Assembly (NCBI GenBank): GCA_002308155.1
Contig: DBVQ01000012.1
Coordinates: 3,819 to 30,358, forward strand
Source: Christensenella sp. UBA1260
GTDB taxonomy: Bacteria; Bacillota; Clostridia; Christensenellales; CAG-917
DNA: 26,540 bases
Direction of reading: 5' to 3'
Every line of letters begins with the position of its first letter. Position 1 is the stretch's first letter. Made by a program: the position numbers and the translations under genes. Positions 25,001 through 26,540 of this stretch are shown in pieces. The notes beneath the pieces are model-generated. The model had not been told where the DNA came from, did no database searches, and was given only the letters and a program-made list of their open reading frames with translations.

Positions 25001-26540
25001 GAACCGCTCTTTGACGGCAAGAAATTCAGACAAGTCTATGGCACGAGAGAGTACAACGAGTACACAGGTCCAATCTATGTCCGCAACAACAGCGAGAACA
25101 CTGTTGAGTACTTCACAAAACTTGACCTCCTCGGCTTCACAGGCGTCAACGATTTGCAATACAGAATTGCACAAAACAGCACAGAGGAATCCGATCCAAG
25201 CACAGTCTTGTTGGACGGCATCTACTACTATCCGGTTGACCCGAATGGCGATGGTCGTACGGATATGTTTGAAGCTGACGAAATCGATCCAAGCGTCAAG
25301 GTTTACAAGTATGTGAGCAACTTCACGGCTTATGAGAAGATCGGTTCTATGAACTTGAACGAACTCATCAGCAGCATAAGCGGCGGTAGCTTTGAAATCT
25401 TGTCCTTGCTCAAAGCGTTTGAGAAAGACTTCAAGACACTTGAACTCAGCCTCAACCTTGATCTTGGCCTTAGACTCAAAGACATCATCAACTGGTCAAA
25501 TATCATGACCGACTTCATTGATGATCCAAATATCGCAAGCACAGTTAAGTTCCTTGTCACATCACTTGGCGATGGATTCAACGGACATGCTGACAACGAA
25601 TCATTTGAGAGTACGATTGGTCTTGACATTGTGCTCCATGTCTATCTCAACGTCAGCAACTTGATTGCGGCAATCACAAGCCCATACGGATTTGACATCG
25701 TGTCTGCACTCAAAGGTCTCATCCTCTATGCAGAGATCACATACGACACAAACTTCCATGGCGACGACGTTGCAACCGCAAGATTGTGGGTTGAAGTCAC
25801 GGAAGATGAGTATGACGGCAGTGGCAACCTTGTCAAAGAAGGCGGCAAGCTCAACGGCTATATCGACATGAAAGAGTTTGGCGATATCGTCGGTCTTGGC
25901 GACTACTTCTCCTATGGTCTCGTTGAAGACGTTGACATCAACAACTTGCTCGGCAAGGCATCCGGACTCCTCGGCGGCTTGACATCTGCTTCAACTGATG
26001 CATATGTCTCTGCTGACGATGACGAAAACAAGTCAACAGGCGTTCTTCCGGAAAATATCTGGAACATCGTCAACGCAATCATCGGCAGACTTCTCATCGC
26101 AGACGACTTCGTGACAATCGGTCTTGATGAAAACCTCATGAACGGCGTCATCAAGCTCATCCTCGGCGAAGGCAACGAAGACCTTGTCGAAATTATCGAG
26201 AAGTTGCCGCACTTGAGAACAACAAACGACAGAAATACATCCGGTATCACAATCAACTTCTACGGCACGGCGCCAACCATTGATTTGAACTTCGGTTGGG
26301 TCGTCGGCAAGAAGTATGCACTTGCACGCACAGAGTACAACAACAAGTACGGTTCAGAGTCAGAATACCATGGCTCCGACATCGTGGCAAATCAAGCAGG
26401 CATTGCATTTGACTCAGAAGGCAAGGTCGTGGTGTCCACAGAAGGGTATGCTCTCATTGACTTCGCATATCCGGATTGGGAAGGCGACACCTACAAGTGG
26501 GTAGGCGGCACGTTTGACTATGAGGACAGAAACGCAGACA
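9938..26540 (+). CDS. Giant modular surface lipoprotein, at least 5534 residues (3' end beyond the window)
   Basis: No named family is recognised. One frame stays open from the ATG at 9938 (GGAGGAG just upstream) to the right edge, about 16.6 kb. Residues 1-25 are a lipoprotein signal peptide: MKKQK, a hydrophobic core and the lipobox LAAC with Cys25, so the mature protein should be lipid-anchored outside the cytoplasmic membrane. The rest is acidic, low in cysteine and built mainly of alternating polar/hydrophobic strands (e.g. LDLALNVDVAVSPEIALDLS). Twelve copies of a module are marked by a GxYYxxxLYxD strand pair with the Asp at 166, 492, 865, 1139, 1674, 1942, 2340, 2836, 3350, 3924, 4702 and 5310. 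From the second copy on, each is followed by an acidic SADDE-like linker or a variant of it. Long modules carry tyrosine-rich insertions. One EF-hand-like loop lies at 5101-5112. Antisense open frames are shadows. A role in adhesion, structure or lipid handling is possible, but none is shown. Confidence 0.9.
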   Translation, partial: MKKQKLPLILLLVLVIFMIATLAACNPSTRRSGGNGSSIIDVPVVPTPDEPTENERYLGSQDAWSILKLAALNASAQGKDANFLNFDTAINFGFAKDTYNAQYVLRIAGSIYTDFDKTQSGKDPSTILFELTRTSKNVLPNGEEQLIYDDEPVMSLYYLDEQIILDISGLKKGAHVVKTSDIDLAALITKLDGIVDKIGISDLLWDKVFTMNIGQLIKQLAGMDIVNVSLEDLIVNFLFGSNKSRFIDYGEGHTQLQIPCDLSLIASILPLVQSLIPEDIFDLVDRVLGIDLQKIGALSGMALYLQADIYDDKLAGIDADIDVNLNSFGKEEIIKKYGIFQNEIGINLGYTKFDFAGTSDVNVREVVNTKYQSGLDNIKDYSILTFEGRMTINVNAIDKTVKIDNIIGSFGTLISGLLEQYLDADLLASLAPLFQKNVDFHKGTFTFGLSLQGTINTRDNSKTNIALELVSEDNTTALGVYYVGEMNALYIDASHLLTGVPDGNGGYSGAKVKITQWEGKPLNLNEIVDGLFDKVGDIIVNAINNIDIFKKEDQQTLQNVKAVVDGVLEDKTLLIPHNGFTSADDEQTVDTMTLINMILDCIDINMDGNIFNITEINVQITQAVLSAILGLVLKGDNAGIKIPVTNIDLHYANQGVGKIKTLGLNIGLGVDVAAPPVSLDLSGRLQLGQLTDSDSFMGKINDVIASDNQYISILEDGTLDISKFNISLSTGLAIDLSTIQGNLGEINIALDKLGLADDLLSGMSAQILMALGTIQGGLNINLDASIDLSMGLSLDTLLNSQIKLTITKSPKYYDKTSVPVPAGYADTYYSLSSTGQYVEDVNGKYWKEEKQLLSVCLADGYIYLDLSVLFVGVEKVKVKVEDIMSLFAKDEEPAASAAEALASDEEGGLLGDISVDDIIGLIGLVIGDIKVTDGFIEIAIASGIIDNIMDMLGIKGIDIKFYEEDEGATDTTGGIRLAVPDTLNLDDLQVEVWLAVGKNLDLTVALNGFKAGIVERDLSPADKDQYTNIFEAPYASIDLRLGFDFYGDEGETDFELGTNAEDIVVVPFTFNDPMSFEYKLRVAGDLDLTPIIDYLFGAPSINTKDNSSELLIEITGSKFGRQEEVLLGLYYTGGTLYIDGANFGITRVSTDIDLYELILNLIMSDVNVKINDVGGSTVADALVSGDDEESSGAREKIAFAVMALLASDRIKVEVTKGITEAIFQVFGVDTNNAVAYLSYVWDNYQEQEYNSAQQQFPHGDEMFSFTGAIYNENNQYIGAATIYASHETSIKVKNQLNGLTIAHPVYDPTTHQPIDKVYTLAEYVHASNIHGGFDEVTLFNDSKDIVLPSVFLELKGTISLDASAGNEEWTIGEWIENFLCDTDFVKLDEDTGLYSEVYKYAGNGNYKVLSAQERDGYTGDKYVKVYAEGGTIAFNKVDDRDSLTSNSNIFVKVGDTYRRAVLSEVPQNETIYEQDALTSFIADLLLQYNIPSDIAREFGFRIAVKLRLNPEVPINLTANIIYAELGDDNPAYTEVYKLVKNEYKLLEGEERTSYQGKKYVKQYLPDGIPLKAIGSRTELEGVDKVYVKVGDNFIKVDPSKVENDTLYIAKSLLDLNYILSHTDLAIELYNKNITTVDSMTSLAEKNKATILAVRLVAEQDSDGNYTGTSSIYLDFKDDFHMAISNLNLASLLDTVLGLFNKDDSSSGEAQTSGEAQTSGLLDGIDMSNPSSIIDTLKGVIGGVIGTINADQEGFKINLAQGLVLMLVNMITGKKITADKFLQLNPDTSFLEFYWEYALKFSIGIDPLAFAISLSQLRIELGGSASVLPSDFNKANYMSVDQLDEISLQMALDLNLKLKGQQEQIRLEKYLDVLIADLGLKLGIDFPTVDMDARYSLTLGANLALDDPNSTQIVLELLDMAEDPDDGEIVMGVYIDGPELFVDMGKFSKQAIHVANTDIADRLCAFISELMGKIGEDVPAITTSDAFTAADDVSADQAMAIMLSLANGKLGLLVTENVIIGLIAALAGNTAVTNGKSITEIIKEFDLDLALNVDVAVSPEIALDLSLDSNLIALEISLHDLGIATGKDNDTAEGISLKLESAVARKDLVLIEPGDVIPDAEKYDEQGNQSNSGAYKKVDHFKQQADAHIISIDLAIVVDYRACATYVRLDDETLANYPLDERYEKNAKDGKFVKDPRGHYVRDGFTYDQLLDAIFGLPALASIMSYALPVVRFGGESFVSANTDGSLTVGALLEHLGLSVLLDSAIADSFLVEIGLKVDLEKLGLFDETTGDLKPIDTIVITGANLIRALEAKIAIDFDFEHNRGATKVGIYLADGELFLDLSGIGSEKIRISVDPLLDLLTEVMPNNFDIREFSFKVGDVVDLVKNMIGGDDAGTDAVVSADDDEGGVLDGLDLNGIMSIINAAITRISLEAAEYVKNPGLYRVKDLGVFLSANIINDLLSILTGEEIYFEQSVLDESQSGIFLTFGDDSFRDLYDSDMWSLRLLFALANKEDVNAEEVDEDKTYKVDIKFGLNLEINVESSETVVSLVPQNDRLNFISLDEYVENLLNVFNKVLDCTYDEVASPAAGKLYYTFASDANGDYVYQNGTYRELLNTKDDEGNITGKEDAGDKARFARSYAMVVGGKKRAVSFVKDPDGEYTFDENKGTFVPVYAGVGANNIYSVQVGDELANDVKLYARNDIEEYVDQNISFSVSGLVYFNSNGVGYSNLGGLFESLLGDMLIELQTLSAFHNGIGFKLSANLDLGAINFAGLMDSSGDHGSILDSDFDKIELALELIETNTENDFVKIPKKQGSSTVYVDKVLGGIYLHNGSLYLDATGIVDVAENYSKIDNFMDILNAIIDKGGAFIDKIKTVFSSEENSDAVTSADGGNNQVIRDAILALVYGDKAFQIQLTRSILSLLISSILPDLGSIEDVFDMFEISLNVQHGEEIYSKVADIEAGVPAEEKTKYYEIEIGGNLYYVTNSYQLYYKDGEDQYHEAAPGYVGTTYVLYYDDYREVLHVYDSVEVFDTELFKKDRYTYFEDENYETIDNVNGKYAAVEINGWTYLPISIYNLYHKDGEGKLVKNEGNKFLTAGANYIIYNGAEKAVDSLRTRRFGYVKSDLDHEYTLDKNGMYKKVADEYILMDYVEAETYDGDRYVKEGEYYRSVRYYNRLDEFFVGLNIAVGSVDMGFEVGGLEFGFGAGQTLLPDYIKDGKEHTYKLLGQEYVYDSLDADAVANTKDLSTNPFYDTVIRVAFSVELDFSITESTFDFGKILHNILGDIDGIVFEAPSTAKHYSSAHFRLDFSLMLDMYDVTNSELTAELFAVTETGYQSKWLGIYYLNNALYIDAEDFLNIPKISISGLNIVDLLGDILGMDGNDIFIHWDDFAESSSDAMTSDDAEVDFSNKDLAAAFLISRNHLAIAIGDKMFDYIINLISELTDIDLSKFIYTAIDGNLLVTLDTNDGINLEAQAGLQIAGDRFNVVGKASSVKNNVITNLKANTKEYYVFRPADDARATALGQDAYYISANSGQYFRAITPTDKETTKYVKYMVSYLTNGLDETVLIGRLVLDGGILDDADEYIAIDSEESVYELVSGDSTNQALVKDGGKYDIDLKLLLAIRDLDVQFINSRNYSLTEEDFDQYMSLNDLDRISLTEKIEISPSLKVSVDGENDIDLAELIEYFLPGISSTDVITLISAKSDSGTDVDRQFWLELTVDIQLAALMNAVRTSMSKGTEGDLPIIEYVNMLIDKIKGVFDGGLSVDAIIDIVQDVASYIGISAKITTLNGEEKAHGEDPHTVAGLYLLGGKYELMTANEYYEADNDYVAPDERYSHYYENSKGSYYYKEGYAELSGAELVSYEGPRYSFVNNEYVADPDGTFKNVGEYVYDTTKTGVTRYSYDSSYCYENPLGEYSRINGGIYIDLSYFNIPSLYINSRTMRKLLGNLPSILGSFGINLGGDAESSGEAMISDDTQENEESGEGGGIQLPLIDDTVSGYLKTFLYGIRMTSSYIAVMLDPNYINSILKLIGGEDFTLQFGYDFTNKPELKIYSDNHRYNYMSMTDVLASSNTAELVNKTRYRFVVEEVDGKENGMYWKDEDGAFFLKTDMTVSQRKNYDAAVDAGTEHYYDISVVDVYIRVDAKYVLYKNATTSQIRRSDKDPVLDAQGIVFPQLFVENTDHDLVPVSSYGNDKIYCVNVLDKRNPLIGLQLYLWNYEVALNIYMPEFDAREFVYVTAEEAEAKHVDAPDGAKYTTQVQELMTAVDRELDGLDQWYADYYDSGDFNGAFVPALYNASPRYYEYKNQYYVIDVDTLCVKNGDNYDPVGTMVDYMAQIADEVSPATYYVKVGTAYVKLQRSFVYRKTVYDLDGKRLLEANELDDNFAEATAGSYKLVGNEYVALSAAELGTYVGPRFRNEGVGIYIEDHAGTYGINEDGEYFALTSDQKGEFTGTRYTKYFVRDVQPSLVRQPDITYVDTDDIFYVSLKLSGRIAFEGGRIYSSYSDYRSLYNAIPAHAALDEASADMSNADWEVIKYISFKYFHGDYVQVTDRDEVEALRKSGALYIWANNSAYSDKYSGVNEPLNEVLRGILGDMQGYFQVTENTKMEIFFEIKLNMSFEINFMPAFNIIVRDLDFAFDAFGRQEDLKTNPIDVDYDESQYEYLTEEERANHTDKRYYGSLTHVLGIYYSNDHDTGNAGLYIDLSWLLGNGGKMYIDLSEYSVEDVIGGLVGDLLAGTSSDALTSDETKPTDKLSINLSTRKPSIYINIFTNALALKLTSSFLSVIIAELAPDSGNILEMLPNFQIYLKQTLNPYDLTLGILLYNEAGDVPILDVKMQVYGLNGDELSSSVKFGREEDFRRDEAAHSDDPNYNIFYYANFYNDQENGQYAKNKTSKGYVKVDDTYIANTFEQSSLGRYKYEGGRYLPMTEEEAGTFKGERYTSGGTPAADGAYKKVNESYEALTATERGTYTGVRYLTHTPYERFSLPGGKFVEVTSKARYAFGSTHVNTYDNILYGDEAGLEPLFDGKKFRQVYGTREYNEYTGPIYVRNNSENTVEYFTKLDLLGFTGVNDLQYRIAQNSTEESDPSTVLLDGIYYYPVDPNGDGRTDMFEADEIDPSVKVYKYVSNFTAYEKIGSMNLNELISSISGGSFEILSLLKAFEKDFKTLELSLNLDLGLRLKDIINWSNIMTDFIDDPNIASTVKFLVTSLGDGFNGHADNESFESTIGLDIVLHVYLNVSNLIAAITSPYGFDIVSALKGLILYAEITYDTNFHGDDVATARLWVEVTEDEYDGSGNLVKEGGKLNGYIDMKEFGDIVGLGDYFSYGLVEDVDINNLLGKASGLLGGLTSASTDAYVSADDDENKSTGVLPENIWNIVNAIIGRLLIADDFVTIGLDENLMNGVIKLILGEGNEDLVEIIEKLPHLRTTNDRNTSGITINFYGTAPTIDLNFGWVVGKKYALARTEYNNKYGSESEYHGSDIVANQAGIAFDSEGKVVVSTEGYALIDFAYPDWEGDTYKWVGGTFDYEDRNAD
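15056..15091 (+). repeat. 18-bp in-frame tandem duplication (GEAQTS x2)
   Basis: Residues 1707-1718 of the giant protein read GEAQTS twice. The two DNA copies differ mostly at third codon positions, so the duplication is old or has been drifting. It replaces the SADDE-type linker in this module. Confidence 0.85.
25238..25273 (+). other. EF-hand-type calcium loop in the giant protein
   Basis: Residues 5101-5112 read DPNGDGRTDMFE, with ligands at all canonical positions (Asp1, Asn3, Asp5, Asp9, Glu12) and Gly6. Such single loops occur in dockerins and other calcium-stabilised extracellular proteins. No second dockerin half is seen. Confidence 0.7.

Larger units (their letters stand above)
10385..26098 (+). 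repeat. Twelve protein modules marked by the GxYYxxxLYxD core
   Basis: Core examples: SLYYLDEQIILDISG (Asp166), LGVYYVGEMNALYIDASHLL (492), LADGYIYLDLSVLF (865), LGLYYTGGTLYIDGANF (1139), SIYLDFKDDF (1674), GPELFVDMGKF (1942), LADGELFLDLSGIG (2340), LHNGSLYLDATGI (2836), LGIYYLNNALYIDAEDF (3350), GGIYIDLSYFNI (3924), NAGLYIDLSWLL (4702) and LNGYIDMKEF (5310). In copies 2-12 a linker follows after 33-90 residues, usually 40-60: TSADDE 582, ASDEE 903, SGDDEE 1184, a GEAQTS duplication 1707, AADD about 1988, SADDDE 2400, TSAD 2886, TSDD 3399, ISDD 3971, TSDE 4744, SADDDE 5358. A hydrophobic helical block of the type hhxxhhxxhhG then follows. Module spacing runs from 268 to 778 residues. Copies are strongly diverged. 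Confidence 0.8.
14114..26540 (+). repeat. Tyrosine-rich insertions with the [YFW]xGxx[YF] motif
   Basis: Eleven copies of a hairpin-like unit of the form YKxVxxxYxxLxxxExxxYxGxRYVK were found. The first motif residue is at 1417 (YTGDKYVKVY), 1554 (YQGKKYVKQY), 3004 (YVGTTYV), 3154 (YDGDRYVKEG), 3861 (YEGPRYSF), 4409 (YVGPRF), 4449 (FTGTRYTKYF), 4935 (FKGERYT), 4970 (YTGVRYL), 5042 (YTGPIYV) and 5514 (WEGDTYKWV). All fall between the acidic linker of one module and the YxD core of the next, and only in long modules. Confidence 0.75.

Noticed and set aside
25238..25273. Dockerin domain
   Set aside because: Only one calcium loop is present; the paired second loop and helices are missing.

Overview
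The window looks like a chromosomal segment of an uncultured Bacillota (Clostridia-like) bacterium. The reasons are strong GGAGG-type ribosome binding sites, SigA-type promoters (TTGACA/TATAAT), a TTG start, a LAAC lipobox, a fused FeoA-FeoB iron transporter and a mid-range G+C content. No phage, IS, CRISPR, tRNA or rRNA genes were seen. The taxonomic guess rests on gene style only.

Left part (1-9620): the left edge holds the 5' portion of a minus-strand feoA-feoB fusion. A promoter and a palindromic operator candidate separate it from a plus-strand series of housekeeping or accessory genes. These are a six-helix membrane protein with an internal duplication, a condensation/AATase-like acyltransferase, an HSL-family alpha/beta hydrolase, a small four-helix membrane protein, a DUF1680/GH127-like protein that appears to lack the zinc cysteines, and a PH-domain membrane protein. 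Next comes a gene-free stretch of about 630 bp (8023-8652) holding a 39-bp direct repeat pair, three consecutive hairpins and two opposed terminators. After it lies a minus-strand HGSNAT/DUF1624-type membrane acyltransferase, whose promoter is so close to its ATG that the mRNA should be leaderless.

Right part (9938-26540): a single plus-strand reading frame runs off the window after at least 5534 codons. It starts with a lipoprotein signal peptide (Cys25) and encodes a giant, acidic, surface-anchored protein. I could find twelve copies of one module. Each has a 'GxYYxxxLYxD' strand pair at its core; in eleven of the twelve this is followed 33-90 residues later by an acidic 'SADDE'-like linker and a hydrophobic helix/strand block. 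The long modules differ from the short ones by carrying tyrosine-rich insertions with a [YFW]xGxx[YF] repeat. One canonical EF-hand-type calcium loop is present. I do not recognise this protein as a named family, and it is the best candidate for an undescribed system in the window.

How the genes relate: the GH127-like and PH-domain genes form an operon (13-bp gap, shared terminator). The hydrolase and the giant gene each have their own promoter. The membrane acyltransferase and the giant lipoprotein are divergently transcribed from a 319-bp intergenic region, so co-regulation is possible but not shown.
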